From assembly GCA_965153455.1 (NCBI GenBank), contig OZ234493.1:22620213-22684212 (forward strand): a DNA stretch of 64,000 nt. Reading direction: 5' to 3'. This DNA comes from Sphagnum compactum. Its lineage: Eukaryota; Bryophyta; Sphagnopsida; Sphagnales. The notes below the pieces were generated by a model. That model had not been told where the DNA came from. It saw nothing but the letters and a program-made list of their open reading frames with translations, and made no database searches. Of the stretch, positions 1-12,635 are shown in pieces. Within the stretch, counting starts at the first letter, position 1. Each line of letters begins with the position of its first letter. The position numbers and the translations under genes were made by a program.

Positions 1-799
1 TGTTGAAAATTATCAATTTGGGTAACAAAGATTTATACTATTCACATGGCAAGGGAAATGATAAATATTTCATCAAGTAACCTACACATACCATGTGGGT
101 ATACATGGGTCAACATGGGGTAAATACTTTGCACCTTGTATGAAACATTGAAAGTGGAGAAAGAAAATTGGGTGAAAGCATAGTTAGGTGACTCATTATT
201 AGCATTTTGAAGAGTCCACATGATACTCTAGCTAAAATTCCTACAATTATAATAATTATCAAACTATAACTTTTATAACTATCCCTTATGCTTTTGGTCA
301 CAAATATTGATAGGCCACTTAATATATATCATTAAACATGAGACTGGTCAAAAAATCCATGTGAAAGTTTGAAGATTTCAATATGAAAAAAAAAATGATA
401 TAAAATGACAAAAATTATGGCATTTAAAAATTAAAAAAATGAGGAATTCTTGTATTAAAAAAGTTTCAATGTGCATCTTATATTAAATTTTTCATTCGAT
501 GGTGGTTTTTTTTTTTTTTCGTATGACTATTTCTTGAATTCACATTTTTCACTTTCTCTATGACAAAAGTAGTGTTATCATTTCAAAAGTTTATAATAAT
601 TCCATTCTTTTCTTAAAGCTCATCCATAATTTTTAACTTGAAGCAAAGCTCATTAAAATCTATTGTAACATGAATGATTCAAAAATTGACAATGTTAATG
701 TTGAATACGACTTTACATTTTAAATTCATGTTGTAATTCAGAAAGCTACAACTATGATAGTCCAAATTGTTCCTTTCAATATGCTTTCGCCTAATTTAC

Positions 800-2115
800 T
801 TGTGCAATTGACATTGCAAACATGAACATGTGAAATTTCAAACATGTTATCAAAAATAATAACAAAAATAAAATGAAACCAATCAATGGCCTTTGAAATT
901 ATAATCAAAACAATTTAAAAAGGGGTCCAATTAAGGACATAATGTGAGAATTTTTTTCACGATAATCAAGGTAATGAACATAAATGACATGCCATATATA
1001 TCATAGTTAATCACCATAATTTGAACAAATTCATCATAACTAAATGCATCACAAAATATGAAAATGCACATATGTTTTACAATGATGTGATCACATATTT
1101 GAGTTTTTTACCCACTTCAAAACACTTTTTCTCTCTTGGGTAAGGGAAACTTCAAATATACATTAGCCAAGTAGGGTTTAAAAAGGTACATAATTTTTTT
1201 TTTTATCAACTAAGTAGGCCATTCAAAAAGGACCACAAAAAAATATTAACTAAGTAAGGTGTATATCTACCTTGTTATATACATGTGGGTATATTGGGGC
1301 AAATAACTTCCCCACCCAACAAACATCAATGTTAGGTGGATTAATGAATTTTAATATATGAGTTGAGGAAAGGTAAATATAAAACTTCAAGAGATATATA
1401 TCATCCAATAAATGAAAATAATTTTCACTCAAATTCCACACAAGGTAAGGGCACATATGCTTTGCAAAATTATCCATATGGGTAAATTTAATTTAATAAA
1501 TGTCTAACATTTGCCCTATTCACAAAGTAAGGAAATATATTTCATCATGCGGTTGTAAGAGGTTAAACATAAGGTAAGGGAAACATTTATAGCGTATGGC
1601 GCATTTCAAAAAGGAAAATGACATTCAGTTGTGCAATTGGCATTGCAAAATCAAACATTTGGAATTTCAAACAACTTAATAATAGCAAAATAGAATGTAA
1701 TCAATCAAGAGCTTCAAAAATACAATCACAACATTTTCATAATCCCAAGTGATAATGCAATTTAAAGGGTTTCAAGAGCATATGGTAAGAATTTTGTTCA
1801 AGGTAATAAGTGTGATGAACATAATCAAGATGCAAAAAATAAAAATTCAATAATTAGTCACCATAATCCTTTGTAAGCATGTGCATTGCAAAATATGGAA
1901 ATGCATGTATATTACATTAATGATTTTGGCATATACTTTTTTTAAAATCCATTTCAAAACAATTATCCTCAGTTAAATAAAGATAAACCTCACACATATA
2001 CTAGCAAAATAGGGCAATTAAAAGGGTAAAAACACTACCGGTTAGGTAGCATACATATTCATGTTGTGATATACCCATGGGTATATCATGGTGCAAAACT
2101 TACCTACCCAATACC
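800..2115. repeat. Diverged direct repeat, about 0.83 kb period
   Basis: The stretch beginning TTGTGCAATTGACATTGCAA near 803 returns in diverged form near 1630, and the similarity follows in order for several hundred bases. Shared landmarks are a CACCATAAT segment (near 1010 and 1860), a CAAAATATG.AAATGCA segment (near 1050 and 1890), a block ending in AAAAGG or AAAAGGG (near 1185 and 2015), and a GTGGGTATAT-like block (near 1285 and 2070). A further related block sits near 90-130. The copies are old and carry many indels. This could be a decayed satellite or a duplicated transposon fragment. Confidence 0.6.
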
Positions 2116-2431
2116 GCTAAAGGCCAAAATAGGGGGTGGGGGTGGAGATGCTTTCTAGACATCAATTATGTATCAAGGTGATATTTCTTTGGTTTTCAAA
2201 TTTTTGACTACATAAATCACTAAAAAAATCATAGCAAAGAAGCCAAAGACCTAACAAAACAAGTGAACCTGAAGTATTAAAGAAAATTAAAATGAAAATT
2301 AAAATAGAATGGACTTGAGTCATGTGTGTGTGCACACACAAAAGCCAAGATATCTACATTTTGTGGATGAGAAATTGCACTAAAAAATAAGGCGAGTTGC
2401 CAATACCATAACATGGGGTCAATTTTCACAT

Positions 2432-2631
2432 TGACAAAATGAATAATTATTTATTTTCAAAAAATCAATTTGTTATTTAATTTTGAAATTATTATTATTT
2501 TCATTATCTACTATAATCTTGTGATGTGAGTGACAAAATGAATAATTATTTATTTTCAAAAAAATGTTTTTTTTAAAATTTTGAAATTATTATTATTATT
2601 TTCATCATCTACTATAATATTGTGATGTGAG
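2432..2631. repeat. Two-copy tandem repeat, 99-bp unit
   Basis: A unit starting TGACAAAATGAATAATTATT at 2432 repeats at 2531 and ends each time in a TTGTGATGTGAG motif. The copies differ mainly by small indels in T and A runs. No coding content. Confidence 0.85.
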
Positions 2632-2826
2632 TCGTGAAATTATTCAGAGTGTAGTTTATGGTAATTACGATGGTTTTCAACTTTATATTTTCACAAAATT
2701 TCATTTCGCTATTTCGAGGATTATTAAATGACGAAATTGACCTTAGGGTAAGGTATAGTACACTCTTAAAAAACAAAGCAACTCATCACGGAGTGACTCT
2801 ATGTGTCATTTATAACGGGTTTTTAT

Positions 2827-3110
2827 GGAACATGTTCATTCATCATATATGCACACATAGTACATGAAATGCCACTCATACATCAGGTCAAGTATTTTTA
2901 CGAAACATGTCCATCCATCATATGCATGCATGATATTTTTTAAATTATCACTCACGTATCGAGGTCAAGTATTTTCAAAAAGGAACATGTACATCCATCA
3001 TCGTATGCACACATAGTAGTAATTCACATGTCACAAACACGGTATGGTATGGGGGTGTAAGTACTTTTGTGAAACATATGTGTATATGATATGCACGGCC
3101 AATACTTCAA
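2827..3110. repeat. Diverged tandem repeat, about 80-bp unit
   Basis: The motif GAACATGT.CAT.CATCAT followed by a TATGCACACATAGTA-like string occurs near 2827, 2900, 2981 and, more diverged, 3070. Copies are joined by a CACTCA..TATC.AGGTCAAGTATTTT linker. Spacing is 73-90 bp. Non-coding. Confidence 0.75.
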
Positions 3111-3252
3111 ATATTGCTCACGTATTTGGTCAAGTTTGAGCCAAAATTTTATGCTAAAGCTTAAGAACAATGCTTTAGTTTTCTCCCTTTCGGGCATACC
3201 CAACAAATTGTTAGTGTGGGTTGTTTTTAGAATGTGATGGGTGCAATTTTAA

Positions 3253-3283
<31 letters not shown>

Positions 3284-4074
3284 TAAATTTAAAAAAAAAT
3301 TTGGGTTGGGGGTACGTGGCTTATAAACCTAAGGTTGAGTAACCTTTTTGCCAATGCCGAGTTCAATTGCGGCCACTTGGAAAAAAAACTTATAAACATG
3401 AGATTGAGCAACCTTTTGCCGATGCATAGTTCAATGCGGCCGCCACTCACTCGGACGGGAAAAAATTAAAATAAATAAATAAATAAATAAATATAAACAC
3501 AAGGAAGGTCGAGTACCTTTTACCGATGCCTAGTTCAATGTGGCGGCTTGGGGAAAAAAGACACCGAAAAAAAACTTTAAAAAAAAAAGAGTCCCGCACC
3601 ACTACATCTCCTCTCGTAATTGCACATGTGTATGATTCCGCAATGTTAGTTCGTTCATTCTTAGCCCAAGGTTTTTTTTTTTTTTTTTTTTTGCTCGGTT
3701 TTTTTGGGGTGGCAAGTAAGGGTGGCCAGCGGAGAGAGGGGGTGGTGGGAGGGGGTGGTGGTGGGTTAGTTCTTAGCCCGAGGTTAACATGGCGGTTACG
3801 GATTGGTAACGTATGGTTAATCCAAATCCGTCCGTGAAGCTACGTGGCAGGAGCCCATTCCGCGTCGTATCACACCAGTTTTGGCCGGCGCGTAATGCGT
3901 TGTGGCCACGTAAGTGATCGATGATGGGGGCTAAATAACATCCCGTGACGTCTACCGCATGACGTGTTCCGGTATGTTATACTCAGTCAGAATCGGGTGC
4001 TGACTGACACGTTCTGAACCGACATTTCTAGAATTCGGATCCATCCCCGTAATAGCAGCGGAATTTCGCGGAGT

Positions 4075-4540
4075 GATTACGGTCCGGAAACGTATGCCCT
4101 AATTCGCTCATGGCTTTCTTCCTGTTGTTTTGCTCCTAAGCTGCTGTTTCCTTTCCTCCTTTGCAAATGCTGTTGGACTGATTATTACGCACCGGAAACG
4201 TATGCCCTAATCCGCTCACGCCTTCTTTGTGTTCGTTGCTCCGCTCCTCCTGTTCTTCGATTGATTACGCTCCGGAAACGTGTGCCCTAATTTGCTCACG
4301 CCTTCTTTGTGTCGTTTTTTCCGCTCCTGTTGGACTGATTACGCTCCAGAAACGAGTGCCCTAATTTGCTCATGCTTTCTTTGTGTTGTTTATTGTTTGT
4401 TCCGCGCGTGTTTTGCTGATTACGCTCCGGAAACGAATGCCCTAATTTGCTCATGCTTTCTTTGTGTTGTTTATTGTTTTATTCCGCGCGTGTTGTGCTG
4501 ATTACGCTCCGGAAACGAATGCCCTAATTTGCTCATGCCT
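4075..4540 (+). promoter_or_regulatory. Six tandem copies of a GATTACGCTCCGGAAACG element upstream of pyruvate kinase
   Basis: A core close to GATTACGCTCCGGAAACG, followed by TGCCCTAATTTGCTCA and a T/C-rich TTTCTTTGTGT tail, begins at about 4075, 4183, 4263, 4337, 4418 and 4500. The last three spacings are 81, 82 and about 74-80 bp, and the last copies are nearly identical, which suggests recent amplification. The array ends about 160 bp before the start codon, so it lies in the promoter or 5' leader and points along transcription. The GCCCTAAT piece resembles plant telo-box elements. A regulatory role is inferred from position and from a related element before SF3B1. Confidence 0.75.
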
Positions 4541-4697
4541 ATTTTCTGTCGTCTGTATCTAGCGTTTTCTTTTCTAGTTTCATGTTGCTTGCTTGCTTGC
4601 TCGCTCGCTCGCTCGGTGCTCCCTCTCTCTCTCATTTCTTCCTTGTAAATTGTTTGCGTTTTGCATTTGATTTTGTTGTTCCGTGTTCGAATTCGTC

Positions 4698-7600
4698 ATG
4701 GGATCGTCGGCAGTACTGTCGCCTGCATTGACGATGCCGGGGACGGATTTCGGCCGGTACTGTGGGCTTCGCAGGCAAGGGGGGTGGTATGTGGCGCAAG
4801 CTAGTTGGCGTCATGGGAGCAATGCTGCTGCTGCTGCGGCGGCGACGGGCATCGTGCGAGCCACCGGATTACGGCCTCGCCGTATACCCGAGCAGGAAGC
4901 GCGCATTGTACCTGTGTCGCCTGACGACGATCGCCTCACTTTGCCTCCCGGTGCTGCTGCTCCCAAGGTATTTGTGTTTGGATGCTGCAGAATCCAGGCA
5001 GCCGTTGTCGTCTGTTCCTGGTTTGCTTTTTCTTTTAGAGTTTGAGTAGTTCTTATGGAGTGGGACGTGTGGATTCGGTGTGGTGCTCGGACTGGCTTCA
5101 ATTAGATTGCGCAGAAGTCGAGTCTTGTGCTAAGTCTTGTTGTCAGCTGCCTTCATTAGGGTTTGAATGCCATGCTTCTTTTGAATGCGGTCAGGAATTT
5201 TATCTTCAGTCGGCGAAGCTGCTGTAAATGTAGGAATCTAGGGGGGTTTTGGAAGGCATCTTTGAAGTCATTTTTTTGGTCTTTGTTAGGGTTAGATGCT
5301 CTGGAAAAGATTGCAGCAACCCTAAGGGTGAAGCGACAGTGGCTCATGCTTATAAGCAGACATTGTGGCATTATTCTTCTGTTTTCTCAAGCTTGCTATA
5401 GCATTACAGCAACCTATCTTTGCCTTGGCTTATTTGAAACACCAAGGAAAATGCTATTTGTGGTGTCAAAATTGTACCACTGAAGACAGAGATCAGAGGA
5501 TGCCAAACCCAAAACGAAAAGAGCAGTCATGTCTGGCATGTTAGAGGAAGCAGGCATGAAGGATTGATACAGTAGTATGGGCTGCTAGTGGCATATTATT
5601 TTTCATTTTCTCTTTGGTACACTGAGCATGTGCTGAGTCATTGACATGTGCAATAAGTGAATAATTGGTGGCCAGGTAGGGTTCATGTTGGTGTTTTCTT
5701 CTGATATGGTGATGTCTTGGACATGGATGAAGCAGTTGGAGACTACTTTGTCAATTGAGCAGTTGCTGGCAATCCATGAAGGGAGAGCAGAGATGTGGGT
5801 GAAGCCAAGTTTTCAACGCAAGACCAAGATTGTTTGTACTATTGGACCAACATCAAACACACGTGAGATGATATGGAAGCTTGCTGATGCAGGCATGAAT
5901 GTGGCAAGATTGAATATGTCACATGGTGACCATGCATCTCACAAGAAGGTTATTGACCTTGTGCGGGAGTTCAATGCACAGGCAGCTGCTAATGTCATTG
6001 CCATAATGCTCGATACCAAGGTATGCTTGGTCATTGGAAAGGATTGAATGGCTTACTTTTTTTTGCAATGAGGGTCTTCGTCTTGTTCTAGTGTCATGTT
6101 TGGATGAGCACCTGCAGATATCCCTGAGGATTTATGGTTTGCTTTGCAGGGCCCAGAAGTTCGGAGTGGGGATCTGCCACAGCCTATCATGCTGAAGAAG
6201 GGGGATGACTTTACTTTCACTATCAAACGTGGAGTGGGAACTGACACATCTGTTAGTGTCAATTATGATGACTTTGTCAATGATGTGGAAGAGGGTGACA
6301 CATTGCTCATTGATGGTACATCTCAACTTTTGGTCCCCATTTACAGTGTTGACAACTGTAGTTTCTTTCTTTCATTCTCTACATTCCAATATTATTTCTG
6401 GGTGTCCTGGTTCTGGCAACTGCAAAAAAAAAAAAAAAAAGGTTTTTATTGGGAGTTATCAATGCTTATTGTTGTGGCTTCCATGGGACTGACTTAAGCT
6501 TAGGATGAGGGGTGGATAGGAGGTATGATGTCATTGGTAGTCAAGTTAAAGACCAAAGAGTCAGTGCTGTGTGAGGTTGCGGATGGTGGTGAGCTCAAGT
6601 CCCGCCGACATCTCAATGTTCGAGGCAAAAGTGCCACGCTACCGTCCATCACAGGTATGACAGAACCATTGTTTTTTGGAGATGGATGGCCATACTTGTG
6701 ATGTAGAGTGACTGTAGAATGTTTACTGTGGGCTGCAGAGTCTAAGCATCAGCTTGCATTAATGAAGGTGTCGGAACACAGAATGCTGAGAAGCAACTGA
6801 TCATACAGATGAAAACTTTGATATTGCAAGCCAACAACTCTTTTTTCAAAAGACCTAATGCTGTTGTTGATGGGACTGTCCAGTGACCTGACTTTTGTGT
6901 CTGTTAGACTCTGGAGGGACATAGATAGAGGAGCAGAAGACAAATGTTTACTCTAGGCAAGGGTTGCTAGGGACTGTTTTGCAGAGAAGGACTGGGAAGA
7001 TATCAAATTTGGAGTGGAGAACAAGGTGGACTACTATGCACTCTCATTTGTTAAAGATGCAGAGGTGGTGCATGAGCTAAAGGACTTTCTGAAAGGTCTT
7101 GTGTTTCTCCATGTTACCTCTGAATTCTTCTATGTTATTTGGCTGTGCCTTGAGAGGGATAGTGCACAAGTATGCAAAATTAAGCGTTGAAATGCTGCAG
7201 ATCGAGGAGCTGATATCCGTGTCATTGTGAAGATTGAGAGTGCTGACTCTATTCCCAATCTACAATCAATTCTTGATGCTGCTGATGGGGTAGGTGTCCC
7301 TGCAGTTTGGTCTAAATTATTATTGCAACATGTCTTATCCAATCAACTAATTGTCCAGAGTTTTAAATTCCCAGTTCTACAAGGAGACCTTTTGGGTGTG
7401 GTCAACTTGATGCAAATATTTGTGTAACTTGGCAGGCTATGGTTGCAAGAGGAGATCTTGGGGCAGAACTGCCTATTGAAGAAGTGCCTCTTCTTCAGGT
7501 GTTGAAACTGCAAATTTTGCCTTTGTTTGTTGGATTGTTGTTGATCAGATTATTTTAACAAGTCACTCTAGTGAGGAAGGAGAACAATTGAAGGTCTGCT

Positions 7601-9836
7601 GTTACAGGCTTGTGACAAGGGTGACTGTGTCTCATGGCAGGGAGAAATAATCAGATCGTGCAGGGCTATGGGGAAGCCAGTAATAGTGGCCACCAACATG
7701 CTGGAGAGTATGATTAACCATCCAACTCCAACACGTGCAGAGGTATCAGATATAGCTATTGCTGTGCGAGAAGGTGCTGATGGCATTATGCTTTCTGGAG
7801 AAACTGCTCATGGGAAGTAAGTAATCCACATAGGTGGTCTTTTGCATCAATCATAGTCAAGAAAGATTCATGTGAATAACTTTTGTCTAATACATGTCCC
7901 TTGTTTTGGGCAGAAGAACAGGAGTGCATGTGTAAAAGCTGCTGCTGATGTGCATGCAAAGATATTAATTATTTTGTGCAGAAAGGGAGATATGTCCAAT
8001 CAATGCAAGTAGGAAACTTGTTTTCCACTTTCTCACTGCAGACACTCAATGCTTGTCTGGATAGAATCTTCATGTTTATTGTCTATGCACTGACAGGTAT
8101 CCATTAAAAGCTGCACGAGTAATGCACACAGTAGCCATGCGCACTGAAGCTACAATGCCAGAGGAAGAACCTCCTGCCAACTTAGGACGTGCTTTCAAGG
8201 TATTTACCTCTTTTCCATCATTCATATATGATAATTGCAAATCTCAGTCTGCAACTTGAAGAAGCATACAAAGTTGCAAATGCTGTAGGATTTGGATTGG
8301 AAACTGAAGTCTCAGACATGACAAATATCGCACTCTTGCAACTGCATGATGACAGAGCAGCTTTATCAAGTTTGGACATGCCAGATTTGTTGTTTGAAGT
8401 TAGCTCTTGAAATTGGCAGTTGGGTATTTGTTGTTTAACTCAAATTTGACATGTTTCCCAACTGGCAAGACTTGGATAATTGTGAAATTGATTCTTTATA
8501 CAGAGATATGTACAAATGATAAACATATTTCATATGTATAATGGATACAAAAGACTCTGGCAAGAACATGCTCAATGGGTCTCTTGTATCTCGTGGTATA
8601 AAGCTACTTTGTAGCTTGACCCTTCACTATCTTTCTGCTGAATGTCACAACAAAAGCTGGTGGGGACCCAAGAGTCAGGATCCCACACTGTCACTTTTAC
8701 AGCAAGAGGTTAACCCTGTGCCACTATTGGATCTCTGTGAAATGCTATGGATAGAATGATGAGAAGTGAGCTTAATGTCCTAACGCAGAGTGACTCTTAT
8801 AGCACCCAGTTTTGAGATATGTTTTGAGATTTGCCATATGAAAGGCAATTTTGTTAACTTTGCCTGTGCAAGTGAAGGACTGATCTAAAATGTGTTGGTT
8901 GTTTCTATACATTGGGACATAAAGGCAGGACCAGAGCTCACAAGGTTGGGGTTGCTTCTTGGGAACAGAATCATATGAGTGAGATGTTTGCATTTCATGC
9001 CACTATGATGTCCAGCACATTGGGAACCTCCATTCTTGTGTTTACACGTACTGGCTTCATGGCCATGCTGCTTAGCCATTACCGTCCAGCAGGGACTGTG
9101 TTTGCGTTTACCAATGAGTAAGCATCTATTCTTATCCACTCAAGATGATGCTCTGGTACTTTCACTAAAACAGTTGTTGCAGGAAGCAACTCAGATTATT
9201 ATTGTCATTTCTCTTACTTTCTATTGCTGACATGTTTGGTATGTTCCAAGTTAAGTCTGGTGTATGACAGAAATGATGATGGGTCTCTGCAGTAAGAGGG
9301 TCCAATCAAGATTGGCCCTTTATCATGGTGTGAGATCTTTGTATATCCCCTTTTCTGATGATGCTGAGGAGACCTTCTGCAACGCTCTGGCTATCTTACA
9401 GGTTCTCATCTTGCCCCTTCTGCAACACTGTGGTTATCTTGTTGAGTATTTTAGATTTTGCTCAAACTGCAATGTAGCCTTTGTTCTGGCAAAAATTTGC
9501 TATGTGCTGGGGTCTTTAGAGACTTGTGATGAGATAGTGAAACTAGCTCCTGATACCTCCCAATGGTACCTCCTGATACCTACCAATAATGTAGCAGATT
9601 GGATCATGACTGTTTTGACTCAAATTTGTTCACAGTACCCAAGCTTGACTTTTCCTCTGCAATTGCTGTAGTCTGAGACTCCTTAGAATCAAATACTAAT
9701 GACTGCTGGTCGTGTTATTCAGAAGCGGGGCATGGTTAAGGATGGTGAGGAGGTTGCACTAGTGCAGAGTGGGAGGCAGCCCATCTGGCGTTCAGAGTCC
9801 ACCCATCACATTCAAGTACGCACAGTGCATGCCTAG
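4698..9836 (+). CDS. PKP-BETA1: Plastidial pyruvate kinase, beta subunit
   Basis: Pyruvate kinase turns phosphoenolpyruvate and ADP into pyruvate and ATP; the plastid beta form supplies pyruvate for fatty-acid synthesis. Exons: 4698-4967, 5736-6020, 6150-6315, 6520-6654, 6985-7095, 7201-7289, 7436-7498, 7641-7816, 8097-8199, 8969-9117, 9293-9401, 9723-9836. They join in frame to 589 aa, close to the roughly 580 aa of the Arabidopsis beta subunit. Exon 1 is Ala/Arg-rich and looks like a transit peptide. The catalytic domain opens near residue 119 ([10 protein letters not shown]) and includes RLNMSHGD (about 148), [13 protein letters not shown] (about 181), [11 protein letters not shown] (about 355) and the [20 protein letters not shown] helix (about 400). 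The C-terminal lobe ends in [15 protein letters not shown]. The match throughout is to the beta, not the alpha, plastid subfamily. Exon 2's acceptor is the least certain boundary. Confidence 0.96.
8200..8968 (+). other. Long intron 9 of the pyruvate kinase gene
   Basis: This is the longest intron of the gene and separates exons 9 and 10. Near 8240-8410 it contains an open stretch reading [19 protein letters not shown] and on to a stop. I do not recognise it, and neither flanking exon splices to it in a way that keeps the kinase frame. It may be a decayed insertion or chance. Confidence 0.5.
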
Positions 9837-12436
9837 TACTTCAAACATGGGACTACCCCTGCTATACAATCAGCAAATGGACCCACGTTTGTAGGGGAAG
9901 CACAGCACAATGCAAGGAACAATTCGAGCATTAGGAAGTAAGCTGCTCTGAATAATGCAGTTTACACACATGCCTTCGGCAATCTTATCTTTCAGCTCCA
10001 GATTTGAATAGTTTCAATTTTGATAAGACTTACAGTGGCTGACATTGCCAAATTTCTATTACTTTAGTAAGAAAAGGGAGAGCAAATGGGAGATTACGGT
10101 GAACTGCATGTGTTTGGTGATTTGACCCTCACAAGCAGCCAGCCCTTACAGTAAGAACTGCATGTCTTACTCATCATTTTCAATACCAATTAAAAACAAT
10201 AAACCCTGGAGCTACTGTAGTTGACACTTGGATTCTCTAACCAGGTCTAGTTCTTGTGGATCAAGAATCTAGATCTGAGTACTTGGGATGGAAATTGATA
10301 TGTAGGGGACATTTTAACTGCAAATTCATGGGATATTTTTTTTCCTCATTGATATATGATTAACACATCTATACTGGATGATGAAAGCTCTACAGTGATT
10401 TGGTGGGCAAAATGCCAAGGCGCTCCATGCACAGCTTGCACTCTCAGCTGGTACTTCAGGTCCATAGTACAATCAGTGTGAATATGCCGAGATAATTATC
10501 CTGAGAAAAAATTGAGGTTTGGGTTTGAACCTTTTTAGACATTTTGTTTTGTTATGTTTTGGCCATGAAATAAGTTCTCAATCAACGCATTGGTTATTCC
10601 AATTCTTGGGCCTGTCTGGTGTGGTGGGTATGTCTCTTCAGGTTGAGGCTCCACCTTTGGGCAGACAATGTAATCCTTTTAACAAAATAAACCAACATAA
10701 GAGAAACAAAAATGCTCACAGTAGTAGGCTATTGAACAACTTCAAATACATGAAACTAAGATCAATGACCACACTGGACTAAATGTTTCTGGTTGATATT
10801 CAAGCTCTCATTCCAAGCTTTCTTTGCACCATTTCCTACTCAAAATCAAAGATTGTGATGTAATATGCTCATGCATTCATGAACACATGGGTCATGCCAG
10901 CATCTCAAGTGGTATTGCCTCCCCCCCTCTCTCATTACATGTTTGAAATATGGATCAAAACATGGGACTAAAACATGTGCCTCTTGAAACATGGTTGGAG
11001 AAAGGGTTTAGGGTTTAGGGTTTAGGGTTCATGAGACTTAGCCACAGTGTCAAAATTTTGGGGAAAATATTTTCATTTGAGTTTCAAAGTGCAATGTCTC
11101 ACACATTTCAGACCCATCGATATTCAAAGGTGGTTTTCACGTACGGATTTTTGAAAAGTTAATTTATTTTAAAATTTTACAATTCAATTGCACAAAAAAA
11201 AAATTTTTAATAAAAAAATCACAACAATTACATTATGATAACAAAGAATTTGGATGTTATTTGTACTTATGAATTTTACACTAATTTCACATTAATTTAA
11301 TTATAATACAACATGACAAATGATTTGATACTACACACAAACTTTAAATAACAACTTAGTACAAAAACAATATTTGATATTCCAAACTATTTTATGACTT
11401 TTGTGACACAAATTTGGCCATAACAATGTGGACTCCACCTGCAGTTCAATAATTCAACCCTTGATTGAACAATATCTAATCATTTTTTGGACCCACCCAT
11501 CAATTTCAACAACACAAATAATACAAAGCACTTTGTTTTCAAAATGCTCAATACATGGGTAATTAATTGTTGGGAACATTTCTTTTGACATATTTTTTGA
11601 TCCCCAATGGCAAACTATGTGCACCCATCATACCCATGTGGTTACATGGCTACACCTTCTTCTATCCTCTTGTCAACATCCAATATTCCATGTTGTATAC
11701 ATACATTAACACAACAAAACCTTATGGCACATTTCAAAATTCCTCCATCATGATATTAGATGAAGATGTTTCATTATAAAAGACGATTTTCTAGTAGACC
11801 CCATTGTGCCCCTTGAACTCTAATAATAACAAAAGCAACATAAATATGTTTGTTTTGGGTGTTTGGGAATCGGCCTTTGTAATGTTTGATGGTTTCGTTT
11901 TCTTTGAGTTCTTGACCATTTTACTTTGAAAGGTCATAATTATCTCATTTGTAATTGGTTTTCGATGATTCTTAGTGTGTCAGATGCATCAAGAGGAGGG
12001 GTTCAAGTTTTGTTTGGACAACAAAAACAACGGATCAAGCCCTCCCCTTCGATTCGGCCTGCCCTGAGCACTTAAATGTTCGGTCACCTGCTGGTCTACC
12101 CTGGCTAGCAAAAAAGAGAAAAACTTCCCTCCTCCTTGCCTCCCTCTCTTCCTCACTCCCTCCCTTCCTTCCCTCCCTTTGGAGTGTTGCTGGATGGCCA
12201 GGTTTGTGCCACCTTGCCTATGCATTCCACCGCTTCTTCATCTTCTTCTTCTTCTTCAGCTTTGCAATAAAGACACGACACACTTGTCTAGAATGTCCTA
12301 CCCATCATCACCACCACCACCACTCACTTGTGATTTCTCAAGCTTTCTTCACCCATTTCACAAAATGTTTATCATCTGTTGCTTGCTTGCTTGCTTTTAG
12401 CTCATGATGATGAGTGATTCTTTTTAAAGGATTTTT
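9837..12436. other. Intergenic region between pyruvate kinase and chlorophyllase
   Basis: The first part should hold the pyruvate kinase 3' UTR. Between about 10070 and 10460 there are short stretches flanked by splice-like sites that could be remnants of exons, but nothing identifiable. 10.8-12.0 kb is AT-rich. 12120-12180 is a CT-rich run (CTTCC and CTCCC repeats), and 12230-12330 has CTT and CAC runs. The last few hundred bases are likely chlorophyllase promoter and leader. Confidence 0.5.
11003..11029 (+). repeat. Short interstitial telomere repeat
   Basis: More than three tandem TTTAGGG units, the plant telomere unit, lie in intergenic DNA. Similar short arrays occur at 41248 and 57325, and shorter ones at 21308 and, inverted, 21657. 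Confidence 0.95.
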
Positions 12437-12496
12437 GATGATGATTCAAGCAAGTATCATGAGCTTCAGGAGACATTTGGGTGCTGCATGTTTGCT

Positions 12497-12536
<40 letters not shown>

Positions 12537-12603
12537 GATGATGATTCAAGCAAGCATCATGAGCCTTAGGAGACATTTGGGTGCGTGTTTACTCTGAGAC
12601 AGA
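12437..12603 (+). repeat. Duplicated 65-bp block flanking a (GA)n microsatellite
   Basis: GATGATGATTCAAGCAAG..TCATGAGC followed by AGGAGACATTTGGGTGC and CTCTGAGA occurs at 12437-12503 and again at about 12538-12603. The gap is a (GA)n run at 12499-12532 ending in (GAT)n. The block lies just before the chlorophyllase start codon, so it is probably 5' leader. It looks like a duplication mediated by the simple repeat. Confidence 0.85.
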
Positions 12604-12635
12604 GAGAGACAGACGGGTTTGTGTTGTGGAAGGAT

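Larger units (their letters stand above)
1..4060. other. AT-rich intergenic region, no gene recognised
   Basis: Roughly the first 3.6 kb is strongly AT-rich, with stop codons in all frames and no recognisable coding segment. It contains diverged direct repeats (listed separately), runs of A and T, and simple (AAAT)n and (AAT)n stretches near 3250-3300 and 3465-3490. From about 3650 the composition turns GC-richer, with a G-rich patch at 3715-3770, leading into the promoter of the pyruvate kinase gene. No transposon protein or terminal repeat was seen. Confidence 0.6.

Noticed and set aside
4280-4501. Open frame with repeated CSCFLCVVYC segments
   Set aside because: Its repetition comes from the tandem promoter element, not from a protein repeat.
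12204-12407. Frame with a run of seven His
   Set aside because: It is produced by CAC/CAT simple repeats in the chlorophyllase promoter region and has no start or splice context.
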